Positions 16,901 to 27,600 of a DNA stretch of 35,721 bases are shown here, in pieces. Under the pieces are notes generated by a model. It saw only the letters and a program-made list of their open reading frames with translations, ran no database searches and had not been told where the DNA came from. The stretch is from Clostridia bacterium (GTDB lineage Bacteria > Bacillota > Clostridia > Oscillospirales > CAG-272): assembly GCA_017621695.1 (NCBI GenBank), contig JAGASP010000008.1, forward strand, positions 1-35,721, written 5' to 3'. Position numbers and translations under genes: made by a program. Every line of letters begins with the position of its first letter. Positions within the stretch are counted from its first letter, which is position 1.

Positions 16901-17594
16901 AACTGCAAACAAGGCTGCTCTCAGCAGCTTGCCTTGGACCACCAAGGAAATGACGCAGGTTCAGCTCCAGTTCAACAACCTGGCGTCAATTCCCAACTAC
17001 CCCGGTGCTTACATCATCGACCGTTACACCAACTTCGCATTCCTGAGCGCCTACAACGACGGTGCTGATCCTTCCGACTCCCTGATGACCCACATCAATA
17101 CCATCAACAAGGAGATCGCACGTAAACGTGCTGAGTTCGGTCTGGAGACCCTCAGCGACGGTACGATTGACTATAAGGATCTGTTGACCAAGCGTACCGC
17201 ACAGGTCGAACAGCTGATCGAATCCATGAAGGAAAGCAACGGCTACGACAAGAAGTATGACGCGCTTCTGTCCCAGATCGCCGCAGCCATCACCAGCGAC
17301 GACAAGGCAACCGTCAATGAGGCTGCTGCCGCTGCTTGGACTGAATATATGGCGCTGGACACCGATTACGATCCCACAGCATCCAAGCCCTCCGAGACCG
17401 GCTCCAAGTTCTGGGCAGATAAGGTCAAGGTCATGGGCTATGATATGAGAGATACCACGCTCACCAAGGAAGAAAAGAGAGACATGCGTAAGTGTTACTC
17501 TTATGAGGTTTATAAGAACAGCGACGAGTTCGTGACGCTCCTGCGTATCACGGCAGAGTATCTCGAAGACATCGCTATCTATACCAAGGATTGA
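13971..17594 (+). CDS. Extracellular solute-binding protein with large N-terminal extension
   Basis: A 1207-residue secreted protein. The family 1 solute-binding domain spans about residues 655-1020 (GSIEVWMETARDQSQ; VAGGTLLPSILAGSGPDVSLG; KTWDDVMAAIPTL; FRTGEMPIIIGDY). Ordinary sugar-binding proteins have about 420-450 residues. The first roughly 600 residues contain two beta-rich regions (about 60-310 and 315-540) that look like carbohydrate-binding modules (LEAEESSATSGKTI, GQYVEYTFVVKTAGMYDI), then a helical linker. The signal peptide ends in ASA with no Cys, so it is not a standard lipoprotein. The last about 170 residues are a helical tail. It is the first gene of the operon, 48 bases before the permeases, so it most likely delivers a large glycan ligand to them. 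The substrate is unknown. Confidence 0.9.
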   Translation: MLGTKFKRLIAGLLAFIMLFGGNAVIASASDKASDGSVTDTSLADLKELLNAISYDEYEAKNKDVPKAKETLTINALDYAEVVVVNDDFTEAEMSDGTKVLFTPQDGQVTWTVEVPETAKYAIKIEYYPFENNRSTSIERILKIDDAVPFAEARFLTLPKNWVNQYAAAVIEPEDASADSVAEAADAAGFTDAGSEITTEGGKVYITFPQYMTEAMREFCDTYEVRFFTQDINRNEIRPTAVNAPKKMDYYLRDSSGYYTDVFEFALEKGTRKLTLEGQNEAMYIKSISLYPAEDVPSYDDYVKALGKYADTIGEDYIKLEAEESSATSGKTIYPTEDRSCAINSPSDVTRSVLNTLGGEKWATAGQYVEYTFVVKTAGMYDIVSRFKQDVLDGMYTCRAMYLYSEVGEGKPAPNDPGYYDGVPFAEAQKLVYDYSASWQVTGLSSGVQYDSNDDGEINKKDDDVTYAVYFEKDVVYTVRFEVTLGKMGDLVRRAEDSLTAINECYLNIIKLTGTSPDSYRDYGFTQVMPDVMKEMVIQSRNLYALAEELTELAGDKSSNVATLEKIARLLEEMGTDDDEVAKNLANLKTNIGTLGTFLSDAQTQPLQLDYIMIQPKGAEHPKAEPNFWQSLVHEIGGFFQSFFRDYDSMGALTETGEGSIEVWMETARDQSQVLRNLVNNGFTPDTGISVDLKLVAGGTLLPSILAGSGPDVSLGRAQGDVINYAIRSALLNVDRFEDFEAAKENFNEAAMMVLCIEDADEVLHYYGLPEVQSFPMMFLRTDILADLGLEIPKTWDDVMAAIPTLQANNMQIGLSTDYKIFLYQQGGDLFADEGMRINLDSQLALASFEKMCNLFTMYSFPYVYNAANRFRTGEMPIIIGDYVGTYNQLKIFATEIQGKWEFLPLPGEINGYDENGDPIINNVSISAVSACVMVNGCEEEMQPKAWEFMKWYTGEQCQIDYANEMVAILGPSGKQATANKAALSSLPWTTKEMTQVQLQFNNLASIPNYPGAYIIDRYTNFAFLSAYNDGADPSDSLMTHINTINKEIARKRAEFGLETLSDGTIDYKDLLTKRTAQVEQLIESMKESNGYDKKYDALLSQIAAAITSDDKATVNEAAAAAWTEYMALDTDYDPTASKPSETGSKFWADKVKVMGYDMRDTTLTKEEKRDMRKCYSYEVYKNSDEFVTLLRITAEYLEDIAIYTKD

Positions 17595-17642
17595 TCCGAT
17601 CCCCTGAAAAACCTACATTTCTATAAAGGAGAAAGAGAGTAA

Positions 17643-18590
17643 ATGGCTACTAAAAAAGCTGCAAAACGGGCCAAGAATCATGGCGACATGACGATGCTGC
17701 AGTGGAAGCTTAAGGAAATGCGCCAGAACTGGGTTGCTTACCTCATGGTCGCACCTTATATGATCCTGTTCGCGTTGTTCACCATCGTTCCCGTGGTCCT
17801 GTCTATCTTCATCAGCTTTACAGACTTTAATATGTTGGAAACGCCCAACATCGTCTGGCTGAAAAACTACGTTACTCTGTTCTTTGACGACGACGTATTT
17901 CTCATCGCCTGTAAGAACACCTTCATCTTCGCCGTGATCGTAGGACCTACCTCCTACCTCATGTCCTTCTTGGTCGCGTGGTTCATCAACGAGCTGCCCC
18001 CCAAGATCCGTGCTCTGGTCACCCTGGTCTTCTATGCACCCTCCATTTCCGGTCAGGTGTACTTGATTTGGGGTACCCTGTTCGCCTCCGACTCTCAGGG
18101 TTGGGCGAACGCAATCCTTCTGGAAATGGGCATCATCGAAACCGAAATCGCCTTCTTCCAGAACGAAACATACGTCATGCCCCTTTGTATCATCGTTTCT
18201 CTGTGGACGTCCCTCGGTACCTCCTTCCTTGCGTTTATCGCAGGTTTGCAGGGTATCGACCACTCCCTGTTTGAGGCAGGTGCCGTGGACGGTGTCCGTA
18301 ACCGTTGGCAGGAGCTTTACTACATCACCCTGCCTTCCATGAAGCCCCAGCTTATGTTCGGTGCAATCATGGCAATCACCGGTTCCTTCGGCTTCGGTGG
18401 TATCGTTACGGCGCTGGCCGGCTTCCCCTCGGTCAACTACTGTGCCCACACCATCATGCACCACCTGGAGGACTACGGTGGACAGCGTTACGAGATCGGT
18501 TATTCCTCAACCATCGCCGTTATCCTGTTCCTGATCATGATCGGTGCCAATATGTTGGTCAAGCGGATTATTTCCAAGCTTGGTACTTGA
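17643..18590 (+). CDS. Sugar ABC transporter permease (MalF/UgpA type), pair 1
   Basis: A 315-residue inner-membrane subunit with six predicted helices after a basic N-terminus. The EAA loop that contacts the ATPase is clear near residues 205-225 (GIDHSLFEAGAVDGVRNRWQELYYITLP). It is preceded by an AAAGGAG site and lies between the binding protein and the second permease (12-base gap). No ATPase gene is present in the window, so a shared MsmX/UgpC-type ATPase encoded elsewhere is expected, as is usual in Bacillota. Confidence 0.94.
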   Translation: MATKKAAKRAKNHGDMTMLQWKLKEMRQNWVAYLMVAPYMILFALFTIVPVVLSIFISFTDFNMLETPNIVWLKNYVTLFFDDDVFLIACKNTFIFAVIVGPTSYLMSFLVAWFINELPPKIRALVTLVFYAPSISGQVYLIWGTLFASDSQGWANAILLEMGIIETEIAFFQNETYVMPLCIIVSLWTSLGTSFLAFIAGLQGIDHSLFEAGAVDGVRNRWQELYYITLPSMKPQLMFGAIMAITGSFGFGGIVTALAGFPSVNYCAHTIMHHLEDYGGQRYEIGYSSTIAVILFLIMIGANMLVKRIISKLGT

Positions 18591-18602
18591 TGAGGTGAAG
18601 AT

Positions 18603-19475
18603 ATGGCAAAATTAAGAACAAGAAAACATAAGGTCGTCCTCGCCCGCTCCGCGGGCGGCGACGCGGGTATTTCGATCATCCTGATCCTTCTGGGTGTCTT
18701 CATGTTCCTTCCCATGTATTACGTGGTGATTCAGTCCCTGAAGCCCCTGGATGAGCTTTGGATGTATCCTCCCCGCTTCTACGTTATGGCTCCCACGTTC
18801 AAGAACTACCGTGACCTGTTCACGCTGATGAACATCTCCTGGGTGCCCTTCTCCCGTTACATCTTCAATACCGTGCTGACTTCCATCGCCGGTACCTTCG
18901 GACACCTCCTGCTCGCCTCCATGGCAGCTTACGCACTGGCTAAGATCAAATTCCCCGGTCGCGATCTCATGTTCCAGGCCGTACAGATGTCCCTGATGTT
19001 TAACGCAACCGTTACCGCCATCACCCAGTTCATTCTGATGTCTGCTCTGGGTTGGCTGGATAGCTACCTTGCAATCATCGTCCCCGCATGGTGCTCCTCC
19101 CTTGGTCTGTACCTCATGAAGCAGTTCATGGATACCAACGTCAACGACTCGGTGCTTGAATCCGCCCGACTCGACGGTGCGGGTGAGTTCAAGACCTTCT
19201 GGGTCATCGCCATGCCCATGGTTAAGCCCGCTTGGCTGACCCTGATCATCTACTCTTTCCAGGGTCTGTGGAACGCAGGCGCTTCCATGTATATCTATTC
19301 CGAACAGTTCAAATCGTTCAACTACGCCATCGGTCAGATCCTGGCAGGTGGTATCAAGCGTCAGGGTGCCGCAGGTGCCGCGCAGGTTATCATGATGCTG
19401 GTGCCGATCACGGTATTCGTCATTTCTCAGTCGAACATCATCGAAACCATGGGCTCCAGCGGTATGAAGGATTAA
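18603..19475 (+). CDS. Carbohydrate ABC transporter permease (MalG/UgpE type), pair 1
   Basis: A 290-residue partner of the preceding permease with six predicted helices. The EAA loop is at about residues 188-210 (NDSVLESARLDGAGEFKTFWVIAMPMVKP). The N-terminal FLPMYYVVIQSLKP and NYRDLF segments are typical of the MalG side. A GAGGTG site precedes the ATG. It ends 18 bases before the NHL/Yip1 gene. Confidence 0.94.
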   Translation: MAKLRTRKHKVVLARSAGGDAGISIILILLGVFMFLPMYYVVIQSLKPLDELWMYPPRFYVMAPTFKNYRDLFTLMNISWVPFSRYIFNTVLTSIAGTFGHLLLASMAAYALAKIKFPGRDLMFQAVQMSLMFNATVTAITQFILMSALGWLDSYLAIIVPAWCSSLGLYLMKQFMDTNVNDSVLESARLDGAGEFKTFWVIAMPMVKPAWLTLIIYSFQGLWNAGASMYIYSEQFKSFNYAIGQILAGGIKRQGAAGAAQVIMMLVPITVFVISQSNIIETMGSSGMKD

Positions 19476-19493
19476 CGGAGGTGAGTATATAAT

Positions 19494-21677
19494 ATGAAGA
19501 AAACATCTATGAAAAAAATACTCTGCCTCGCATTTGCTGTGATGATGGTGGCCACCCTTCTGGTGGTCCCCACCGCCGCAGGCTCCGCGTATCAGACCTA
19601 CGTCTATGATATTGACGGCGACCCCCTCTATTCCCCCGATGCGTACACCGCACTCAAGACGGTAGATTCGGATGACATGGGTCTGGATATTCCGATCGAG
19701 ACCCCCGGTGATATGATCACCGACCTGGCACAGAACGTTTATATCGCCGATACCGGTAACAACCGTATCGTGGTTCTGGACCGCTACTACAAGGTGAAGT
19801 TCACCATCGCCGAATTCTCCAACGACCAGGGCGTTCCCGATAGCTTGTCCGCTCCTCAGGGCGTGTTCGTCAGCGAACCCAACGACAAGTACGATAAGCT
19901 CATCTGGGTCTGCGATACCGGCTCTAACCGTATCGTCGTGTTCGACGAAAACGGTAAGTTCGTCAAGATCATCGAAGAACCCGAATCCTCCCTGTTCGAT
20001 ACCGACTCGGTTTATAAGCCCGTTGCTATGGCAGTGGACGCTTACAACAGACTTTACGTCGTTTCTTCTACTACCTATCAGGGTATCATCGTTATGACGG
20101 ATGAAGGCGAGTTCACCGGATTTATCGGTGCTCAGCAGGTTGCTATCTCCGCATGGGATATCATCTGGCGTCGTTTCCAGACTGATGAGCAGAGAGAGCA
20201 GCAGGAGCAGCTCGTTTCTACCGAGTTTAACAACATCGCGATCAACCGCGATAAGGGTCTCGTTTACGTAACCACTTCCACCATTGATGAAGCCAACGTC
20301 AACTCTGCGATCACCAGCGGTGCGAAGGACGGTATCTACTCTCCCGTTAAGCTGCTCAACGCCAACGGTGATGAGATCATGAGACGTAACGGCTTCTGGA
20401 TCCCCGCCGGTGAAATTGACTACACCACCATGGCAGGTACCTCTACGGACGGTGCGCAGATCGCTACGGGCGTTTCCCGTGTCATCGACGCTGCCGTCGG
20501 TCCTCTGGACACCTGGTCCATCATCGACGAAAGCAGAAACCGTATCTACACCTACGACTTCAACGGTAACCTCCTGTTCGCCTTCGGTGACAGCGGTACC
20601 ATGCTGGGTAACCTCGCCAGCATCGAGGCCATTGCATATCAGGATACCAATATGCTGATCCTGGATAAGACCAACGATAACATCACGGTCTACCAGAGAA
20701 CAGAGTACGGTAATATCCTTCTGGATGCTATCGCCGCAGAGGCTTCTCAGGACTTCGACCTCGCCATTGATCTTTGGACCGAGGTTCTGAAGAGAAACTC
20801 CAACTTTGACTCGGCTTACGTCGGTATCGGTCAGGCAATGTACCGTAACAAGGACTACGCCAACTCCCTGACTTACTTCGAGTCTGCTTACGACACGGCC
20901 AACTGGTCCAACTCCTACAAGGAAATCCGTAAGGAATGGATGTCTACTTACTTCCTCCTTCTGATCGCGATCATCGTTGGTTTGATCCTTGCCGTGCTGT
21001 TCTTCTTCCGCTGGATGGCTAAGATCAACAAGAAGGTTGCCACCTCGGGTAAGAAGAGAACCTTCGGTCAGGAGCTTGCATACGCATTCCACCTGATCTT
21101 CCACCCGTTCGACGGTTTCTGGGATCTGAAGCATGAAAAGAGAGGCTCCATCAGAGGCGCAATCTTCTACATCCTCCTTGCCATTGTCACGTTCTACTAT
21201 CAGGCCATCGGTCAGGGCTACCTCCTGGATCCCTACGGCGGCTTTGCAAGCGTTTGGGCACAGGTGCTGGGCGTTCTCGTTCCTCTGTTCCTGTTCGTGC
21301 TGGCAAACTGGTGTCTGACCACCCTGTTTGAGGGCGAAGGCTCCTTCAAGGATATCTTTATCGCAACCTCTTACAGCTTGGCTCCCCTGCCTTTGCTCAT
21401 TATCCCCGCAACCATTTATTCCAATTTCTGTATTACCACCGAGGTCGATATCATCGGCTTCATTGGCACGCTGGCCTTCATCTGGCTGGGTCTGCTCGTA
21501 TTCTTCGGCACCATGGTCACGCACGACTACTCTATGGGTAAGAACGTGATTACCTTCCTCGGTACCATTGTTGCCATGGTATTCATCATGTTCGTAGCAG
21601 TCCTGTTTACCACTCTGATCGGAAAGATCGTCAGCTTGATCACCAACATCGTCACAGAAATTCAGTACAGACTATAA
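19494..21677 (+). CDS. NHL-repeat and Yip1-domain membrane protein
   Basis: A 727-residue protein with four parts. A signal peptide (about 1-27, ending TAAGSA) leads to an extracytoplasmic beta-propeller-like region (about 50-400) with NHL-type repeats: ITDLAQNVYIADTGNNRIVVLD, LIWVCDTGSNRIVVFDENGKFVK and SIIDESRNRIYTYDFNGNLLFAFG. A short TPR-like segment (about 425-480, DLAIDLWTEVLKRNSNFDSAYVGIGQAMYRNKDYANSLTYFE) is followed by a membrane helix (about 483-505) and a C-terminal Yip1-family domain with about five helices (about 525-725). It lies inside the transport operon, so it probably assists or senses transport at the membrane. The mechanism is unknown. Domain calls are by eye. Confidence 0.87.
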   Translation: MKKTSMKKILCLAFAVMMVATLLVVPTAAGSAYQTYVYDIDGDPLYSPDAYTALKTVDSDDMGLDIPIETPGDMITDLAQNVYIADTGNNRIVVLDRYYKVKFTIAEFSNDQGVPDSLSAPQGVFVSEPNDKYDKLIWVCDTGSNRIVVFDENGKFVKIIEEPESSLFDTDSVYKPVAMAVDAYNRLYVVSSTTYQGIIVMTDEGEFTGFIGAQQVAISAWDIIWRRFQTDEQREQQEQLVSTEFNNIAINRDKGLVYVTTSTIDEANVNSAITSGAKDGIYSPVKLLNANGDEIMRRNGFWIPAGEIDYTTMAGTSTDGAQIATGVSRVIDAAVGPLDTWSIIDESRNRIYTYDFNGNLLFAFGDSGTMLGNLASIEAIAYQDTNMLILDKTNDNITVYQRTEYGNILLDAIAAEASQDFDLAIDLWTEVLKRNSNFDSAYVGIGQAMYRNKDYANSLTYFESAYDTANWSNSYKEIRKEWMSTYFLLLIAIIVGLILAVLFFFRWMAKINKKVATSGKKRTFGQELAYAFHLIFHPFDGFWDLKHEKRGSIRGAIFYILLAIVTFYYQAIGQGYLLDPYGGFASVWAQVLGVLVPLFLFVLANWCLTTLFEGEGSFKDIFIATSYSLAPLPLLIIPATIYSNFCITTEVDIIGFIGTLAFIWLGLLVFFGTMVTHDYSMGKNVITFLGTIVAMVFIMFVAVLFTTLIGKIVSLITNIVTEIQYRL

Positions 21678-21698
21678 CGCAGATAGGAGAAAGATATA

Positions 21699-24600
21699 AT
21701 GAAATTTACGAAAAAGTTCATATCCCTGCTCTTAGCTGTTCTCATGTTGTGCGGCACGCTGACTTGCTTCTCCTTCCTCACGGTTTCTGCGGCTGAGTCT
21801 GAGAGCTCTACCGAAACCGGCACGGGTGTTGACGAGGTGAAGACCGATTACCTCAATCAGGTTTTTGCCACCCCCGAAGAGAAGCTGGCTACCATGAAGC
21901 TGATGACCACCAAGGGCAATTACCAGCTCTATGCGGATCAGAACTCCGGTGAGGTAGCCGTAAAGGATTTGACTTCCGGTCAGATCCTGTTCACCAACCC
22001 CTATGACATTGGCGCTACCACCGCTGTGGAAAGCGTTAAGATGGAGTTGATGTCTCAGATCATCGTCCGCTATACCGAAAACGGCCGTCCTAAGGAGTAT
22101 TTCAGCTACGAATACGCTGCTGCTCGTGACCAGATCAAGGTCAAGAACATCAAGAACGGTATCCGTGTGGAGTACACCATTGGTCGTGAGGAAGCAAGAC
22201 GCCTCGTTCCCCGTATGATCGAGCAGTCCCGTTTCGAGACGCTCATCCGCGCCCCCTTGCTTGAGTACTACGATAATAACGAAGAGAACTTCTACTTCAA
22301 GCAGTTCATGTCCTACTACCAGCTCAAGGGTCTGGAGTTCTGCTCCTCTGACCGTCTGAAGGATGACCTTCTGTCGGTTTACCCCGTGGTTTCCGATATG
22401 AACATCTACGTCTTCGACCCCACGGCTACCACCGTCGAGCTTGAGAAGCGCGAGGAGGACATCAAGACCGCTTGTCCTAACTACTCCTACGAGGAAATGG
22501 ACGTTGACCACCAGATGACCGAGTATGAGAGTGAAGATGAGAATCCTCCCCTCTTTAAGCTGGCTCTGGAGTATACCCTCGGCGAGGACGGCTTCTCTGT
22601 CCGTCTCCCCGCAAACGGTATCCGCTTCAACGAGTCCAAGTTCCAGCTCGAAAGCATTTGCGTCCTGCCTTACATGGGCGCAGGTAACATTGCTTACGAC
22701 GGTTACACCTTCTTCCCCGATGGTTCGGGCGCGCTGTTTGCCTTTGAGGACCTCGTGGACGTAACCAGCAACTCTGTTGCCAGCAAGGTCTACGGTACCG
22801 ACTACGCGTACCACAAGATCTCCGGTACTTACCAGCAGACTGTTCGTTATCCTGTCTTCGGTATCGTCGAAAAGACCAGATACTATGACTTTAACGAATT
22901 CAATGAGTCTTCGGGTGAAACCGAAACCACGACCATCAACGGTATGGTCTATGACATCCTGAAGAAGTACCAGAACGGCGAGCTCACCGCGCTGCCCACT
23001 TCTCTGACCCAGTATAATAAGCTGATCGCAGGCTTGGTCGATGCAGAAGAGAACATCGTCAATCGCGGTTATGTCGCTATCATCGAAGAAGGCGACGCAA
23101 TGGCCGAGATCGCAACCAAGCACGAGGGTGTAAAGCATCCTTACGACTCGATCCAGATGAGCTTCTACCCCAGACCTCAGGATACGTACAACATGGCAGA
23201 CGCAATCTCGGTTGGTACCGCTACCGACTGGACGGTCGTTTCTACCCGTAAGTACGTCGGTAACTACAAGATCCACTACGTCATGCTGACCGACTCCGGC
23301 ATTGCCGAGCAGAAGGAGCTGCCTGCGGATTCTTGGTATGATGCTACCTGGCTGGGTATGGCAATGGCTTACCGTGACTACCTCGTGGACAAGGGCGTCC
23401 TGACTCCCCTGACCGAGGAGCAGACCTCCGGTGATATTCCTCTGTACATCGAGGCATTCGGTACCATTGAGACCGTAGAAAAGATCATGTCCATCCCTGT
23501 GGAGGTCATGAAGCCGCTGACAACCTTCCAAGACGTTCAGACCATGTATGCTGAGCTCGCGGCTAAGGGTGTCAACAACATCAACTTCAAGCTGACAGGT
23601 CACGCCAACGGCGGTTTCTTCTCCGATGTGCCCTATAAGCTGAAGTGGGAAAAGTCTGTCAGCAAGGAAACCAAGTTCCAGGAGCTGATTGACTTCGCAA
23701 GCTCCATCAACGACGGCAACTATGACGTTTTGAAGGATTATGCAAAAGAGAATGAGATTTTCGAAACCGACGAAGAATATGCCGCGTTCGAAAAGCAGGT
23801 TGACGAGATGAGCCAGAACGCAAACCTCGGCATTTACCCTGATTTTGATTTCTCTTACGTTTACCGCTTTACCGACGGTCTCTTCGACGGTCTGAACCTC
23901 CGCAAGCACGCAGTCAGAACCATCGACGACCGTTACACCAGTAAGCGTCTCTACCTGGCTACCCGCCAGAGACACACGGGCTACTTCCAGTTGGCGATCT
24001 CTCCCGCATACTTCAGCCACTTCTATGAGAAGCTCGTGGATAACTACCTCACGTATGATAACGTTTCGGGTATCTCGGTTGCATCCCTCGGTGATTCCTT
24101 GAACTCCGACTTTGATGAGGACGAACCTTACAACCGTGAGGACTCCAAGAGCTTCGTACAGCAGGCTCTCGAGTACTTCACCTCCGAAAAGGGCGCTAAC
24201 CTCGAAGTCATGGTCAACGGCGGTAACGCTTACACCTGGCAGTTCGTCGATCACATTCTGGGCGCTCCCCTGGATTCCAGCCGTTACATCCGCGCAAGCT
24301 ACAGCGTTCCTTTCCTGGGCGTCGTTCTGCACGGCTATGCCAACTTTGCAGGTTCTCCCCTGAACATGGAGGGTGACCTCAACTACGCAAAGCTGAAGGC
24401 AATCGAAAACGGTGCTGCTGTTTACTTCACGCTTTCCTATCAGAACACGCAGGTTCTGAAGGAAGACTTCCTGACCAGCCAGTATTACTCCATTCGTTAT
24501 GATATCTGGTTCGATGACGTTGTCGAGATCTATAACGACCTCAACACCGTTACCAAGGATCTGCAGGATAAGCTGATCGTTGGCCATGAGTTCCTGTCCG

Positions 24601-27600
24601 GTATGCGTGTACCTGACGTTGATGAGCTCTACAAGGATATCATGGACGATTACAACGCCGTTCTGGACTACCAGAACAACAAGGCCGAGTATGAAGAGAA
24701 GCTTAGAAACGAAGCCGTTGCCGATGCCCGCGACAAGATCGCCAGCACCGAGGAGCAGGCTAAGGCCTTCATCCAGCTCTGCCTTGACAACTACACGGGT
24801 ATGAGCGGTGCTGCTTACCTGTACGTTACCGGTGAAAGAAGCTTCGAGCGCCGCTATGCAACCTTCGTTGAGGCTGATGCCGTTCTGAAGGACGTCACGG
24901 CTCGCTATGAGAGTGCTTCCGAGGAAGAGAAGGCTGAACTGGAAGCTCAGCTGAAGTCCGCCGAGACCTCCCGTAAGCAGGCAAGAGCTCAGCTGCTCAC
25001 CTACATCCGTAACATTTCCCGTGTCATTGCTGTGACCGAGAATGCATACGAAAACCTCAGCAAGCTGCTGGTTGATGCCGAGGAAGGTCAGCTTCTGATC
25101 AACTCTACCGACGGCATTCCCCAGAGCATCATCGACGAGATCGCTGTTCAGCTTGCTTCCACCAAGAGCATGATGGAGCAGAAGCTGGGTATCACCTTCG
25201 ATATGACTGTAGAGAAGGCTGAACTCGATACCTTCCTGCATACCCACATCACGCAGCTCATTCTCAATACTTACGGCGACGGTCAGGATACGACCGTTGG
25301 TAAGATGGAGAACATCTACGACATGATCAAGGATCAGACCTACGGTCTCACCATGAATGATCTGGAGCTCCTCCGTTATCTGGAGGCAAACAAGGATCTG
25401 TCTGATACCGATCTGGTTGAAAAGTACGGTCTGGATGATCCCAAGTCCTCTGTCAAGGGTCTCGTGACCTACATGAGAGAGCTTTTGAGCGACATTTACA
25501 CCTTCGATCCTTCGATGTCTGATGAAGCCGCTGACGGCGAATTCAGCGAAGTCGATGAACACCTGATCGATTACTACCTGACCATGCTCATGGCTCGTCT
25601 GTCCGCTCTCCCGGACAACAGCGTTATTCCCACGCTGAAGTTCAATCCCAAGCGCTTCCAGGATGGTAAGGAAACTTCCAATACCAACAATATCTCCGCT
25701 GTAACCAAGAAGATTCAGGATGCCGTGAACAAGGCTCTGCTCAATGCCACCGGCGCGATCGGTAAGGTTGAGGACGGCAACTATGATCTCGAGGCAGTCT
25801 ACAGCGAAGAGAATATGTCCAAGCTGATTGATGAGTGCGTTAAGATCGTCAACGATCGTGTGACATCTTCTACGCTGACTGAAAGAGTTGAGTACCTCGG
25901 TGACGAGGCAATGCTCAGAGCTGACCTCCGCGATTACATCGAGGCTCTCTACTATCAGAAGGCTCTGGATAAGATTTCTCCTGCAACTACAACCACCACG
26001 CTGAAGGTGATGAAGGTTTCCTCCATGACCAAGGATAGCCTGACGCTGATCGTTGAGCGCTTCATGAACAGCTACACCAATGATAAGGCTACCGCATACG
26101 AAACTTACGTTGCTCTGATGAGCGATGCTAAGGTGCTGGCTTCTGTTGATAAGATCGCTGCTGCACTCAAGACCGGTTACGGTGATGTCAAGGCAGAGAT
26201 CCTGGAGGGTCTGTCTGTTGTGGCCGCTCAGAAGATCGTTGGCACCAAGGCTCCCGGCCTCAGCTTTGAAACTGAAGCAAAGGCTCCCGTTCTGCATCTG
26301 GATCTTCCCGAAACTTCCGAGGAAGAGGGTGCTGTAACTCTGTCGGCTGCAATGAAGGAAGTCGATAAGATCCTCAAGGCGGCTCTTGCTAAGGATCCCG
26401 CTGATACCGAGGAAACCGCCATTGCCGCTGTAAAGACATACCTTGAGGCTTATGATTTCACCGATGGCGCAAACCGCGATGAAGAAATTGCCGCTTATGT
26501 CAACTATGCTTACACCAAGGATGCCGTTGAAGCAGAAATGGCTGCCGCTATCGAAAAGGCAACCAAGGAAATTGATGAGATCATCGCTGCCGCAGTTCCT
26601 ACTGCAACCGATGAAACCATCGCCAAGGTCGTTGCTGACGTAACTGCAGTTCTCGCTCCTCTGGCATTTGTCGAGGGCGTTGACCGCGACGTAGAAATCG
26701 CTGATTACGTCTACTTCGTCTACCTCACCGACTGCACCACCCGTATTTATGATAACTTCTACTACGATGTAGCACTCGGTACCGCAGATGCTCAGATCCG
26801 CGAGGAAGTGAAGGTTCTGCAGAATGCCGTTGCGGCTGAACTGCCCGAAAACGCCGACGTTTATGACGTTTACAATGCGGTTCTTGCAGCACTGGCCAAC
26901 AAGGACAACAACGTGGTTGGCCTGACCACTGCTATCGCAGCTGCTATTCCTCATCGAGCAACCGATAAGAACAAGATCTCCGATGACGTTCTGGACTACT
27001 ACTGCTACCTGCTGCTCAATGGCTTTGAGGGTTATTCCCTGGGCGAAGAGGCTCCCGAGATCGGTAGCCTGAGCGTTCTGAATGATTCTCAGAAGAAGAA
27101 CGCACTTGACCAGATCAAGAGCCGCTTCAACACAACCATTGCAGATCTCATCAACAAGGCTAAGATCGATACCGAGAGAGGCGCAATCGCAGCTCTGGCA
27201 CTTTCGGACACCTTGAAGGGCGCTGAAATTGACTTGGATGAAACCGTCAATAGCGTCGTCGAGTATCTGCAGGATAGTAAGTTCCTGATCCAGCAGAAGG
27301 ATGAGTCCGACGCGGATTTCGCCGCTCGTTGTGAGGCAATCGTTCCTGAGCTTAAGGCTTACTTCCAGTACTTGTATTACACCGCAGTGATTTCTGAGTT
27401 GGGTGCTAACAAGCTGCCCACCTTCAGCGTATCTGAAATTTACGGTGCCGACCTGTTCACCGCAGGTCAGGGTCTGAAGTCCCTGCTCCGTTGGTACGTG
27501 ACTCAGTACGCAGGCATGATGACCGAGGAGGAAATCGATAGCTTGATCGGCTCCATCGTTTCCGGTGACGACGAGGAAGAGAACGATCCTTCCAAGTATC

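Noticed and set aside
21732-26954. Antisense open frame of 1740 codons opposite the DUF5696-type gene
   Set aside because: It is in exact codon register with the sense gene and open only because the sense gene avoids TTA, CTA and TCA codons. The same applies to the long antisense frames at 13551-16265, 18612-21524 and 27774-29855.
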